A stretch of DNA of 34,012 nt from Planctomycetota bacterium (GCA_963204995.1 CAUJKL010000651.1:1-34012); one strand, 5' to 3'; positions 9,023-17,633 are shown, numbered from the stretch's first letter. Numbers and translations are program-made. The notes: generated by a model not told the origin, from the sequence alone.

Positions 9023-9322
9023 ATGAGTACCGCACCGAAAATGAACAAGACCATCGTCGAAGAGCTTCCCGCTGACATGGTCGAACTCGCCGGTTTGATC
9101 GCCGCTCTGCCGGCTCAACACCGACTGGCGATCGAGCCTGTCCTGAACCGAGTGACCGAAAGCACGAAACGTCGCCGCCGCATTTTGAACCTCGTCCAAG
9201 ACGCATTGGCTCAACTGCGGCTGGACATGAAGTACCTGGTCTTCGATCTGGAAGCCACGCGACGTGAACGTGACGTGGCTCGCCAAGAGTTAGAAGAAGG
9301 AACCAATCGCGGCGAAGAATAG
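9023..9322 (+). CDS. Small conserved planctomycete protein, coiled-coil
   Basis: A 99-residue cytosolic protein. The start at ATG 9023 is preferred over longer in-frame starts because GGAG lies eight bases upstream and the N-terminus then reads MSTAPKMNKTIVEELPADM. It is almost wholly helical: a hydrophobic segment (ELAGLIAALP, about 22-31), a basic cluster STKRRRRILNLVQ (about 50-62), and a heptad-like C-terminal helix rich in Glu and Arg that contains LDMKYLVFDLEATRRERD. It resembles small conserved hypotheticals of Pirellulales (recall, not searched). The basic helix could bind nucleic acid or a partner protein; no function is claimed. It is flanked by a sigma-54-like promoter and a strong terminator, so it is probably an independent, highly regulated transcript. 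Confidence 0.85.
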   Translation: MSTAPKMNKTIVEELPADMVELAGLIAALPAQHRLAIEPVLNRVTESTKRRRRILNLVQDALAQLRLDMKYLVFDLEATRRERDVARQELEEGTNRGEE

Positions 9323-9356
9323 TTCGCCTGCGAAAACAAAACTCGACTCCTCCCGC

Positions 9357-9390
9357 AAAGCTCCGACTCGCCCTCCCGAGTCGGAGTTTT
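9357..9390 (+). terminator. Rho-independent terminator
   Basis: A perfect 10-bp stem, CTCCGACTCG (9361-9370) with CGAGTCGGAG (9377-9386), loop CCCTCC, flanked by AAAG before and TTTTG after. It lies 35 bases past the stop of the small conserved gene and separates it from the kinase gene. Confidence 0.9.
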
Positions 9391-9519
9391 GTCGTGTCGG
9401 GGCTGAACTTGCGGCGAGATTGCGACGCTCGCGAATGTTGAATACGATGAGACAGCAGCGATGATCGTGTGGCTTGGACTATCGAAGGCAAGGAAGAACC
9501 GAGGAAGGCAAATTCGCTA

Positions 9520-10989
9520 ATGTCTGACTGGAGCGCCGAGAAGTTCGCACAACGCGTTTTCGATCTTGCCTTGCTCGATAATATGCAGATCGAAGGCGTG
9601 TGGGGCGAACTTGGATCACGCGATGTCTCGCTCGAAGAGATCACTTCGGTCGTGTTGCGGAAGGGCTTGCTCACCAATCTGCAGATCGAACGGATCATGC
9701 GTGGCGAGCGGCAAGGTTTTTTCTACGGCAAGTACAAGCTGCTATATCTAGTTGGTGCCGGTACCTTCGCTCGTGTTTATCGCGCGGTACATATTGAAAA
9801 AGGCACCGTCGCAGCCGTCAAAGTACTTCGCAATCGCTTTCTGAGCGATATCTCGCAGCAAGAACAGTTCCTCCGTGAAGGCAAGATGGTCATGGAGTTG
9901 CGGCACCCGAACATTGTTCCTGTGTACGAGGTCGGCGCAGAGCGGCATCGTAAGTACATGGTGATGGAGTTCGTCGAGGGTGACAACCTGCGTGAGATCC
10001 TGAAAGTTCGCAAGAAGTTCAATCCGATCGAATCCTTGAAGCTGATCGCGGACGTTGCGTCGGGGTTGGACTTCGCGATTAGCAAGGGGGTGACTCACCG
10101 CGACCTGAAGCTCTCGAACGTGTTACTGACGAGTTCCGGTCGGGCGAAGCTGGTGGACTTTGGACTGGCCGCGATTGCGGCGTCTGGGAAAGACAAAGCA
10201 GGCGATAAGACGAACGCTCGCAGTATTGACTATGCCGGTCTCGAACGCGTGACGGGCGTTAAGAAGGATGACAAGCAGAGCGATATCTTTTTCACCGGCT
10301 GCATGCTCTATCAGATTCTCACCGGCGTCCCACCGATGTCGGAGACTCGCGACCGATCGCAACGCCTGAGTGTTGCGAGATTCCGCGAGATTAAGCCGAT
10401 CACGCTTCACGAACCGGATCTTCCAAGTTCGGTGGTGAGCATCGTAAACAAGGCGATGGAGTTGGACCCGGAAAAACGTTATGCGACGCCCGGCAACTTG
10501 CTCCTTGAGTTACAGAGCGCGCTGCGGCGACTCGAGCAAGGCGACACCGGAGACGGTACAGTCGAGGGCGAGGGCGGCAAGAAGCTGCTGGAGCGTGAGG
10601 GTGAAGGCCACAGTGTGATGATCGTCGAGTCGAACATCGAGATGCAAGATGCGTTACGCGATTTGTTGAAGCGGCGCGGCTATCGCGTCTTGGTCGTAGG
10701 CGACCCGCAACGCGCGATTGGCCGGTTTGAAATGGGTGGTGATCCGCCAGCGGAATGCGTGGTCTTTTGCACCACGGAAATGGGTGAAGAAGCGCTCGAT
10801 GCGTTTAACACATTTGGCGAAAAAGAGGACACGAAGCACATTCCTGCTGTGTTGTTTATCGCCGAGAAACATCAGGACTTTGCGGCTCGTGCGGCGACGG
10901 CGGAACATCGCAAACTGTTGCCGATGCCGTTGAAGGTGCGGCAATTGCGAGCGATCTTGCTAAAGTTGCTGCACATCACGGCGAAATGA
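9520..10989 (+). CDS. Hanks-type Ser/Thr protein kinase with degenerate receiver domain
   Basis: 489 residues from ATG 9520, chosen over an upstream GTG (9469) because AGGAAGG lies about 11 bases before it. A helical N-terminal region (1-70) precedes the kinase domain: glycine loop GAGTFARV at 79-86, Lys101, HRDLKLSN with Asp195, and DFG with Asp213. The APE motif is altered (AGLER), but DIFFTGCMLY is normal, so activity is likely. After a Gly/Glu-rich linker, residues 364-486 resemble a response-regulator receiver. Cys417 sits where the phosphoacceptor Asp should be, and the usual Lys-Pro reads MetPro. The receiver therefore probably cannot be phosphorylated and may act as a docking or dimer module. 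No membrane segment is present, so it is a soluble kinase. Its 3' end overlaps the convergent oxidoreductase gene by 14 bases. Confidence 0.93.
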   Translation: MSDWSAEKFAQRVFDLALLDNMQIEGVWGELGSRDVSLEEITSVVLRKGLLTNLQIERIMRGERQGFFYGKYKLLYLVGAGTFARVYRAVHIEKGTVAAVKVLRNRFLSDISQQEQFLREGKMVMELRHPNIVPVYEVGAERHRKYMVMEFVEGDNLREILKVRKKFNPIESLKLIADVASGLDFAISKGVTHRDLKLSNVLLTSSGRAKLVDFGLAAIAASGKDKAGDKTNARSIDYAGLERVTGVKKDDKQSDIFFTGCMLYQILTGVPPMSETRDRSQRLSVARFREIKPITLHEPDLPSSVVSIVNKAMELDPEKRYATPGNLLLELQSALRRLEQGDTGDGTVEGEGGKKLLEREGEGHSVMIVESNIEMQDALRDLLKRRGYRVLVVGDPQRAIGRFEMGGDPPAECVVFCTTEMGEEALDAFNTFGEKEDTKHIPAVLFIAEKHQDFAARAATAEHRKLLPMPLKVRQLRAILLKLLHITAK

Positions 10990-12034
10990 ATTCTTTGATC
11001 GACACGGGCGTTTCCAACTCGACCGCCCGTTCGGCGGCGAGACACAGCAGCGTCGACCAGCGACCGTCGATGCCTGTGCATGGCGGTTGAGTCCCTTCTC
11101 GCACGCAGCGCGCAACCGCCGCGACTTCATCGGCCAGTTCGAGAAGTTCACCGGTTGGTTTCTCGAACGACTTCTCTGTCACTTTATCGCCTAATCCGTA
11201 CCGCAAGCCGAACGTAGGCTTATCCGAGCGAGCATCGGCCGCACTCCACCAGGCCCAGATCGCTCCTTCGGTTCCTGTAATCTTGCCGGTTTGATGATGT
11301 CCGAAGGCAGCCAGCGTCTGAGAGACGACCGCGTAGGCTCCCTCGAAGTTGACAATCGCCGAGAAGTTATCGAACAACTTCGGGTTATCGGGGTGTCGCG
11401 AGTTGGCGCGAGCGTAGACAGATGTCGGTTCACCACGCGACGACAGATACCATCTCGCCAAGTCGAAGAAGTGGATCGGCTCTTCCAAGATCCAACTACC
11501 GACGCGATCGATATCGTACCGCCAGCCTTCCGAACCTTGACGATACGGAAATCGTGACAACTCGATCAATACATGCAGCGGATCACCGATCACGCCTTGG
11601 TCGATCAACTCCTTCACACCACCCCACAGCGACGACAATCGCAGCTCGTGACCAATCGCCAGGACAAGCTTGTTAGACTCGGCCAACGCCACGAGTTCGT
11701 CGCAGTCTTCGACTCGCAACGCCATCGGTTTCTCGAGCAGCAGGTGTTTTCCCGATTCGAGAACCGCTTTGGCAATTTCGTAATGCAGCTTGTTGGGTGC
11801 GACGACCGACACGACTTCGATGTCATCGCGTTCGAGCAACAGCCGATAGTCACCCAGGACATCGGCGGTCGGGTGTGCGGCCCGGGCAAGTTGCTGACTC
11901 GCATCCGAACGAACCGCGATTGCGACGAGTTCGGCGTCGGCACAATGGCGAATCGCATTGGCGTGATGCGCGCCGAACAAGCCGTAACCGATCAGACCGA
12001 ATGCGACTCGTTCATCGCACGCTGTTGAATTCAT
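10976..12034 (-). CDS. Gfo/Idh/MocA family NAD(P)-dependent oxidoreductase
   Basis: 352 residues from ATG 12034. The Rossmann motif GLIGYGLFG is at 13-21, and the family EKP motif occurs in LLLEKPMAL near residue 93. The C-terminal alpha/beta domain includes DLARWYLSSRG. Members oxidise sugars, inositols or their derivatives with NAD(P). The start codon shares one base with the stop of the upstream transporter (TGATG), so the two are translationally coupled, and the enzyme probably works on the compound that transporter imports. Longer in-frame starts would lie inside the transporter gene and are rejected. The 3' end overlaps the convergent kinase gene. Confidence 0.93.
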   Translation of the reverse strand: MNSTACDERVAFGLIGYGLFGAHHANAIRHCADAELVAIAVRSDASQQLARAAHPTADVLGDYRLLLERDDIEVVSVVAPNKLHYEIAKAVLESGKHLLLEKPMALRVEDCDELVALAESNKLVLAIGHELRLSSLWGGVKELIDQGVIGDPLHVLIELSRFPYRQGSEGWRYDIDRVGSWILEEPIHFFDLARWYLSSRGEPTSVYARANSRHPDNPKLFDNFSAIVNFEGAYAVVSQTLAAFGHHQTGKITGTEGAIWAWWSAADARSDKPTFGLRYGLGDKVTEKSFEKPTGELLELADEVAAVARCVREGTQPPCTGIDGRWSTLLCLAAERAVELETPVSIKEFISP

Positions 12035-13437
12035 CACTGCGGTAACTCCCGTCCTTTGGTTTCCGGCAAAAAGAACATCAAAGCGAATCCTAGCAAGAAC
12101 AGTGATCCCAATCCGGTAATCGCGTATTCTATTTGCATCTCCGGTAGCGACTTCAGCCAGCCAGAAAAGAACAGCATGGGGACGGCGAGTAGGCGACCTC
12201 CATTGAAGCAAAAGCTAGTTCCCGTGGCGCGCAAATGCGTCGGAAACAGCTCCGGGAAGTAGATCGCGTAACCGGCGTGCATTGCTAAAGTGAAAAAACC
12301 GAAGACCGGCAGCAGGATCAGTAAAGCCGTGTAGTTCGAAGGCACGAAGCAGATGATGGGCACCATCACGAATGCCAAAAGATGGAACATCATGAATGTT
12401 CGTCGTCTCCCCAGCCACGCACTCAACGGGCCAAACGAGAGTAGCCCAAGGCCGCCTCCAGCGGTCTGAATGATGCCATAAGCTAACTTCGCTCGGCTGG
12501 CGGCGGTCGCTTTGTCGATGCCATTCGCAATCTGCATCTCCCTGGCGAGATCTTGTCCGGCAACGGTGACCGCCCAGAAAGTACCGAGCCCTACGGCGGC
12601 GAGTAACATTCCCAAGAACGCATTCCGATTCCACGTTGCATTAAACAACAGGTCCGTGTAGCTCCCAAGTTGCGTGCTGTCCTTCTCGGCCTTGCGAGCT
12701 TGCCACTGGTCGGGCTCCCTCACGCTGGCGCGCACCCAAAGGATTAGCAGTGCCGGCAAAACACCGAACAAGTATGCGTATCGCCACTGCGTGCCAACCG
12801 CCCAGCCAGCGATCGCGGCCATCCATGTACCTAACACACTGGATGCGTGAAAGATTCCTGAAGCTTGGGCGCGAGCTCGTGTGGGGAAAACCTCTGCGAC
12901 GAGAGCGGCGGCGACGGCCCATTCGCCACCAACTCCCATTGCAACCAGGAATCGCAAGACGGCAACTTGCCAGAGCGACGTTGCAAAGAATGTCAGCCCC
13001 GAAAACAACGAATACATCAAGATCGTGATTATCATGATGGGGCGTCTGCCGTAGCGGTCGGCAAGCGAACCGAACAGCAAGCCTCCAAATGTCCCGCCGA
13101 GAAGAAACACTCCCAGAAAGATGTCCCCGTACTTTTTGACGTCAAGCTGGTCGCCCGACGTTCCGAGGATATCTTCAAGCATCTGACCACGTGTGATGTT
13201 GAAGATCTGTCCCTCGTAAACATCAAACACCCAGCCTGCTGAGGCGATGACGAGCACGAGCCATTGGTATCCGGTGATACCTTGATACCAACGCATCGAC
13301 TTTTCATGGAGGTCGGGCACAATCTGGTCCTCTGGCAGAATGTCGTGACGAGTCGAGGTGGTCCAGGCTACTGGCTCTCGCAACGTCAAACAAGCAGTGA
13401 CGCGATCGGAGGCTGGCGAACTGGAATCCGCGATCAT
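12034..13437 (-). CDS. MFS transporter (sugar or organic acid porter type)
   Basis: A 467-residue inner-membrane protein with twelve predicted hydrophobic segments. Signature loops are present: GSLADRYGRRP between helices 2 and 3, its counterpart GPLSAWLGRRR between 8 and 9, and the closing PETKGRELP typical of sugar and metabolite-H+ porters. The first 47 residues are polar and unlike the family, so translation may begin at Met48 (13296) just before WYQGITGYQWLVL; neither start has a clear Shine-Dalgarno. The coupled dehydrogenase downstream suggests uptake of a sugar, polyol or sugar acid. It is divergent from the YheU-like gene, and a shared promoter region of 38 bases separates them. Confidence 0.92.
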   Translation of the reverse strand: MIADSSSPASDRVTACLTLREPVAWTTSTRHDILPEDQIVPDLHEKSMRWYQGITGYQWLVLVIASAGWVFDVYEGQIFNITRGQMLEDILGTSGDQLDVKKYGDIFLGVFLLGGTFGGLLFGSLADRYGRRPIMIITILMYSLFSGLTFFATSLWQVAVLRFLVAMGVGGEWAVAAALVAEVFPTRARAQASGIFHASSVLGTWMAAIAGWAVGTQWRYAYLFGVLPALLILWVRASVREPDQWQARKAEKDSTQLGSYTDLLFNATWNRNAFLGMLLAAVGLGTFWAVTVAGQDLAREMQIANGIDKATAASRAKLAYGIIQTAGGGLGLLSFGPLSAWLGRRRTFMMFHLLAFVMVPIICFVPSNYTALLILLPVFGFFTLAMHAGYAIYFPELFPTHLRATGTSFCFNGGRLLAVPMLFFSGWLKSLPEMQIEYAITGLGSLFLLGFALMFFLPETKGRELPQ

Positions 13438-13475
13438 GGCATGTTGCCAACGATGCTGTGCGATAAACTAATTCG

Positions 13476-13694
13476 ATGCGAATTGTACACACGCTACTGT
13501 CACCAGCGGCACTCCGGGCGATTGTCGAGGAATTTGTCACTCGTGACGGCACGGACTATTCGTCTGTCGAACGACGCATCGAAAGTGTGATGAGACAACT
13601 TGGCGCAGGTCGCGTCGAGTTGCACTTCGATGACCAAACCGCTACTTGCAATATCGTCGCGGTCAAGGACGACGATAGTCCGCTCCATGAATGA
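13476..13694 (+). CDS. YheU-like (UPF0270) small protein
   Basis: A 72-residue acidic protein. The segment LSPAALRAIVEEFVTRDGTDY, followed by ER, a MRQLGAG turn and a C-terminal beta hairpin ending ATCNIV, aligns by eye with E. coli YheU and other UPF0270 proteins. The match covers length, the EGTDY-like motif and the NI near the end. UPF0270 has no established function. It stands alone, divergent from the MFS gene, with no downstream partner for about 270 bases. Confidence 0.8.
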   Translation: MRIVHTLLSPAALRAIVEEFVTRDGTDYSSVERRIESVMRQLGAGRVELHFDDQTATCNIVAVKDDDSPLHE

Positions 13695-13966
13695 TGTCAG
13701 CGAGTTTTGCAGCCTCCCATCGAATGGCCAAGTTGGCTCGCGAGTGCCAGCGATGAAACGTCGATCGCTACGTCGCACACGCTCGCAACCGGACAGCCGA
13801 CCGCACATCCGGTAAAGTTTCGCTAGGCTGCCGAGATCAACAATGCATAGGAATCGAGCAGTACGCGCCTTGACGGCGTACCTCTACCAACATAGAAAAA
13901 ACTGTTAACTTTTCTTGCCCGAGCAATTGCCGCACGGGATATTCGCACTTTTGCAAACGGTGTCAG
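13695..13966. other. Intergenic region with AT-rich stretch
   Basis: No gene recognised. It holds a 6-bp inverted repeat (GTACGC at 13861-13866, GCGTAC at 13876-13881) and an unusually AT-rich run (13891-13915) with AGAAAA and TTTTCT arms. The latter is a plausible promoter area for the DegT-like gene starting 52 bases later. Confidence 0.4.
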
Positions 13967-15247
13967 ATGATTCCTCGCAAGCGACTCGATATCGGATTGT
14001 CTGACATACTCTTCGGAATCGGTCGTTGTTTTTGGCCAGGGAGCCGCGAGAAAGTTCAACAGCGAATCGGCACCTTTTGGTCATCCTCGTCCGACACCGT
14101 AGTCTGCCTCGCCGAGCGAAGCGGCTTCGATTTGATTCTGGATGCGCTGAATTTGCCTCGTGGTAGTGAGATTTTGATCTCGGCAATGAACATCCGTTCG
14201 ATGTTTGAGGTGATCGAACGACACGGGTTGATCGCGGTGCCCATCGACTTAGACATGTCGACCCTGGCGATGAAGCGCGAGGAGTTGGAACGAGCAGTCA
14301 CCAAGAACACTAAAGCTATTTTGTACGCTCAGTTGTTTGGCAGCCGACGGCCCATGGACGATGTGATCGAGTTTGCTCGGCAGCACGATCTGTTCGTGTT
14401 CGAGGATTGTGCTCAGTCCTTCGCCGGCGACGGCTACGTGGGTCACGCAGACTCGGACGTTGTGATGGTCAGCTTCGGCCCGATCAAGACTTGCTCGACG
14501 ATCATGGGTGGCGTCTTGCGATTTAAAGAAAGTTCTTTGGCGGCTGAAGTCGCGAGAAGGCAGGAGGAGTTGCCTCTCCACAGCCGTTGGAACTACTTGG
14601 TGTGGCTGATTCGCTTCGCGGAACTCAAGGCCCTTTCGACGCGCAGCTTGTATACCTTGGTCATGTGGATCGCCCACCGCCTGGGCGTGCAAGATAAGAA
14701 ACTTAACGACGCCATTCGCGTTTTCGGTGGGCCGGATGAAGTGAAGAAGTTTCGCCGCAAGCCTTGCTATCCGATGTTGGCATTGCTCGAACACCGCTTG
14801 AAGCGGTTCGACACGAGCAGCATCGCCGCACGCAATGCCGCTGCCGCAACGGTGATCGAGCGGTTACCGCCCTCGACGCGTCGCCCCGGCGATAAGGCAC
14901 CCATTCACAATCACTGGACATTCCCGGTGGAAGTTTCGGACCCTGTTGCGTTGATGAAGCATCTGCGCTCGCTGGGGTTCGACTCGATCAACGGCTATGC
15001 AAGTTTCATCATTCCCGAACCGCCTAAGGGCTTCGAAGATTTTCGCGCCGAAGAAGCGCGCACCATGATGGACAGTGTTTTGTATTTGCCCGTGCATACC
15101 GGTCTCTCGGAAAAAGAATTGATTCGACTGGGCGATATCGTCTGCGACTTCGAGAACCTGCAGCGCGAAGCAACTCCCGCTACCCAACCGGAATCCACGT
15201 CGTCCGCTGCCTTGGAAACTGAGCACGTCGCCAACGGTCGCGACTGA
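13967..15247 (+). CDS. DegT/DnrJ/EryC1-type PLP-dependent enzyme
   Basis: A 426-residue fold-type I PLP protein. Asp147 in FEDCAQSF would pair with the pyridine nitrogen, and Lys174 in SFGPIKT is the expected Schiff-base lysine, so this is the catalytic (aminotransferase) type rather than the lysine-less dehydratases. DegT family enzymes typically aminate keto-sugars for lipopolysaccharide or glycan decoration. Here there are no sugar nucleotide genes nearby, so the substrate is open. The region about 190-270 is longer and more hydrophobic (WNYLVWLIRF, YTLVMWIAHR) than usual, hinting at membrane association or a lipid-linked substrate. The last 30 residues are a low-complexity tail. The ATG has a weak ribosome site. 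Confidence 0.9.
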   Translation: MIPRKRLDIGLSDILFGIGRCFWPGSREKVQQRIGTFWSSSSDTVVCLAERSGFDLILDALNLPRGSEILISAMNIRSMFEVIERHGLIAVPIDLDMSTLAMKREELERAVTKNTKAILYAQLFGSRRPMDDVIEFARQHDLFVFEDCAQSFAGDGYVGHADSDVVMVSFGPIKTCSTIMGGVLRFKESSLAAEVARRQEELPLHSRWNYLVWLIRFAELKALSTRSLYTLVMWIAHRLGVQDKKLNDAIRVFGGPDEVKKFRRKPCYPMLALLEHRLKRFDTSSIAARNAAAATVIERLPPSTRRPGDKAPIHNHWTFPVEVSDPVALMKHLRSLGFDSINGYASFIIPEPPKGFEDFRAEEARTMMDSVLYLPVHTGLSEKELIRLGDIVCDFENLQREATPATQPESTSSAALETEHVANGRD

Positions 15248-15264
15248 GCCATAGCGGAGACGAG

Positions 15265-15828
15265 CTAAACGATCACGCTGGTCAGTTCGAGAAAGCTCGG
15301 ATGATGGCGGATCGTGTCGAAATCCTTTTCGTTGGCGACCAAGTCGCGATAACACGGGTCGATGTCGAAGGTACGCGACAAATAGGCGATCGCAAGTTTG
15401 GCGTTGTTGGCCAAACTCCAATAGCAGGCCAAGTTGTAATAAATGATCGCGTGATCTGGTGCGACGGAGAGAGCTTCTTCGAGCGATTGAATTGCCAGGT
15501 CCAGACGCCCGACTCGCTTTTGACACCAGCCGAGAGCCAACCACGTGTGGAGGTTATCGGGATTTACTTCCGTGGCTTCCTCCAGCCACTGGATCGCTTC
15601 ATGGTGTCGCTCCATCACGCGATACGCTTGACCGCGAAGGTAGAACAAATCTTCCCGATCGAATCCCTCGGTGTGGATCGACTCAAGAACCTTGAGAGTT
15701 CGTTGCGCGAGTCGATCGCGAAGTGTCGGCTGCAATGCCAATTCTTCCGCGCAAGCAGTTACCAGATCAAGATAGCCTTCGGCCTCTCGAAGTAGTTGCT
15801 GTCGTCTCGTGCGGTCATAATCAACCAC
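15265..15828 (-). CDS. Tetratricopeptide repeat protein
   Basis: 187 residues, GTG start with GGAG eight bases upstream. At least three TPR units are visible between about residues 62 and 165: FYLRGQAYRVMERHHEAIQWLEEA, the NLHTWLALGWCQKRVGRLDLAI unit and the AIIYYNLACYWSLANNAKLAI unit. Each shows the usual Gly/Ala-rich helix packing. There is no signal peptide or membrane segment, so it is a cytosolic scaffold. The partner is unknown. The C-terminus (DLVANEKDFDTIRHHPSFLEL) resembles the common ending of planctomycete TPR proteins in which the last repeat reports on a final segment. It is convergent with the DegT-like gene, 17 bases apart. Confidence 0.9.
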   Translation of the reverse strand: MVDYDRTRRQQLLREAEGYLDLVTACAEELALQPTLRDRLAQRTLKVLESIHTEGFDREDLFYLRGQAYRVMERHHEAIQWLEEATEVNPDNLHTWLALGWCQKRVGRLDLAIQSLEEALSVAPDHAIIYYNLACYWSLANNAKLAIAYLSRTFDIDPCYRDLVANEKDFDTIRHHPSFLELTSVIV

Positions 15829-16058
15829 GATTGTGCTCCGAACGGAAGCGGTGACGAATCGTCATGCCCTAGGGGCATTGGTCACTGTCAATTCTAACCA
15901 CCGCGAGCACGAATCCAAACAGCTGATGATGAGTATTTAAAAAAACGCGAATTTCCACCGTCGCAATCGTTTCGGACACTTGACTTCGCGGCCCAGCAAG
16001 GCCCACAAAATGGGTTGTAGGAGTCCGGTAAGAAGAATCGCGCGGGCAATAATCGACG

Positions 16059-16985
16059 CTAGCCGATTGTATCCGCGAGGTCGGGGGCCGCTGTGAACCA
16101 CGCGGAAAGCGGCTTGGCTGGTGCCGCCAGCTTGAGAACGGGGGCGAACTCAGCGAACTCGTTATCGATCGCTTTGAAGAACGCTTCTACCGATACCGCA
16201 TTGGCTGGCGCGCACTGCTGGTAGGCTGCCAGGAACCGTTCCCGATCAAACCATTCGTCGTCGACGGCCGTCGGTAACAACGCCGAGAGACTGACCGCAA
16301 GTGCGCCTTGATTGCGAGAAGATTCGGCGAGATGTTCGTCAAGCGCGCCATGACTCTCGATGAACGACGCGAACGTTTCTGGCAAGTGCCAGCCGCGGGC
16401 GATTAACGCACCGGCATCTGCGTGTGTCCAACCGAACTTGTCGGCTTCGAGTTCCGATAATCCGGACTGCCCGCCTTGCCGCTCTTCGAGCAGCGATTCG
16501 TACTCTTTGGGAAGCTCCTTTGCCAACAAGGGCACGGCCATATCTTGGAGTAACGCGGCGGCGAAAAGATCCTCCGAATTGGACCGCCCCAGCAACTTGC
16601 CGAACCGCCGAGCAAAGACCGCGCGACGTAGCGAATCCTGCCACAGGCTCTTTAAGTCAAAGGGGCCGCACTGCGGATTGGGCATTAAGCTGAACACCGC
16701 ACTCCACAAGGCGAAGTTCTTGATGGTCCGAATTCCAACGAGCGAGATGGCGAGCTTGACGCTGGCGATTTCGTTCGAGAATCCAAAGTAGGACGAGTTG
16801 ACGAAGCGGAGCACTTGGCCTGTTAGGCCGGGGTCGGCTTCGATTGGAACGGCAAACTGAGCGGTTGAATTGTTCGGATCTTGCGAAAGTTCCAGCAACC
16901 GAATGGCGCTTTGCGGCAATGCCGGGAGTTGAGCGCCCCCCAACAGTTTCTGGAGGCGTGAATTGTCGTAATGAACAGCTGCCAT
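16059..16985 (-). CDS. HDOD domain signalling protein
   Basis: 308 residues. The HDOD domain spans about 15-220, with LPALPQSAIRLLELSQDPN, the LTGQVLRFVNSSYFGF motif (about 51-66), ISLVGIRTIKNFALW (about 78-92), and the AALLQDMAVPLLA segment where HD-GYP enzymes carry the catalytic HD. Here the HD dyad is replaced by QD, as expected for HDOD proteins, which are not phosphodiesterases but bind partners in stress, motility and cell-cycle signalling. The remaining C-terminal 90 residues have no recognised domain. AGAGGGG seven bases before ATG 16985 supports this start. It stands alone. Confidence 0.93.
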   Translation of the reverse strand: MAAVHYDNSRLQKLLGGAQLPALPQSAIRLLELSQDPNNSTAQFAVPIEADPGLTGQVLRFVNSSYFGFSNEIASVKLAISLVGIRTIKNFALWSAVFSLMPNPQCGPFDLKSLWQDSLRRAVFARRFGKLLGRSNSEDLFAAALLQDMAVPLLAKELPKEYESLLEERQGGQSGLSELEADKFGWTHADAGALIARGWHLPETFASFIESHGALDEHLAESSRNQGALAVSLSALLPTAVDDEWFDRERFLAAYQQCAPANAVSVEAFFKAIDNEFAEFAPVLKLAAPAKPLSAWFTAAPDLADTIG

Positions 16986-17336
16986 AGTTTGCCCCTCTGC
17001 GGCGGATCGCGGTAAGCCAAGTCCAAATGCCCTGACGGCATTGGAGGAACCTCTCGTGAAACATACGTCAATCCGATGGCCGGGGCAAACAACTTTATCT
17101 TGAACCGAACGCGACCGCTTCGTCCGGAGCGCCTGTTGTGTTTTCGCAACGTCAAGGTGTTGTGATTTGGCAACATGTCATCAATCATCATTCCGGCTTA
17201 TCCAAAGCAAAACGGTCCATTCGCATCTCTTTCCGCGACTCAATCGCTTCGTTGACTGTTGGCGCGAGCCTTGCGATTGCTGTGACCATCTCGTCGTCAC
17301 CGGTTCATCGGTTCGTGTTGCTTGTCAGGAGTCGCC
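16986..17336. other. Intergenic region, no gene recognised
   Basis: A 351-base stretch between the HDOD gene and a small divergent gene. Two short inverted repeats lie close together: GTTG and CAAC around a TGTTTTCG loop near 17131-17150, and TGTTG with CAACA near 17158-17175. They could be operator-like. A 68-codon frame at 17138-17344 has no ribosome site and no recognisable protein features. Confidence 0.35.
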
Positions 17337-17633
17337 TTGAGTAGCCGCGTATTTCTACTAGTTTCGCTCACCTTCGCTTGTTGGCTTTCAACCGCGAGCT
17401 GCTTGAGCGTTCAGCGTCGCGATACCGCCAGTGTCGCCGAACGCCCAGAGGGTTGGCGACGGGCTAAATCCGGATGGGAGGATGCATCGCGTTGGCCGCT
17501 CGATACGAATCTCCGGCCCCTCTCCGCGCCGACAGCTACCGTGCATCCGTTCGTCATTGCCTCGCTGGAACTTCTGATCTCGGTCGGTGCGCTCGTCATT
17601 GGGTCGCCCTCGGCGCGTGTGACACGTCGCTGA
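17337..17633 (+). CDS. Small membrane or secreted protein, unknown function
   Basis: A likely TTG start at 17337, with AGGAG five bases before it, gives 98 residues; another TTG at 17322 is possible. The N-terminus SSRVFLLVSLTFACWLSTASC is a signal peptide or anchor with a cysteine placed as in a weak lipobox. A polar middle with GWRRAKSGWEDASRW follows, then a second hydrophobic segment HPFVIASLELLISVGALVI (about 75-93). The GWxx(S/T)xxGWE plus HPxVxAxLxLL pattern recalls small hypotheticals of Pirellulales, which raises confidence, but no function can be given. The next gene starts 144 bases downstream. Confidence 0.55.
   Translation: MSSRVFLLVSLTFACWLSTASCLSVQRRDTASVAERPEGWRRAKSGWEDASRWPLDTNLRPLSAPTATVHPFVIASLELLISVGALVIGSPSARVTRR

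Noticed and set aside
9018-9698. 226-codon frame on the - strand
   Set aside because: Runs antisense through the terminator and two real genes on the + strand; no ribosome site.
12215-12634. 139-codon frame on the - strand
   Set aside because: Shifted register within the MFS gene.
13867-13915. Possible rho-independent terminator downstream of the YheU-like gene
   Set aside because: The stem is only 6 bp and too far from the gene, and the AT-run does not follow the stem directly.
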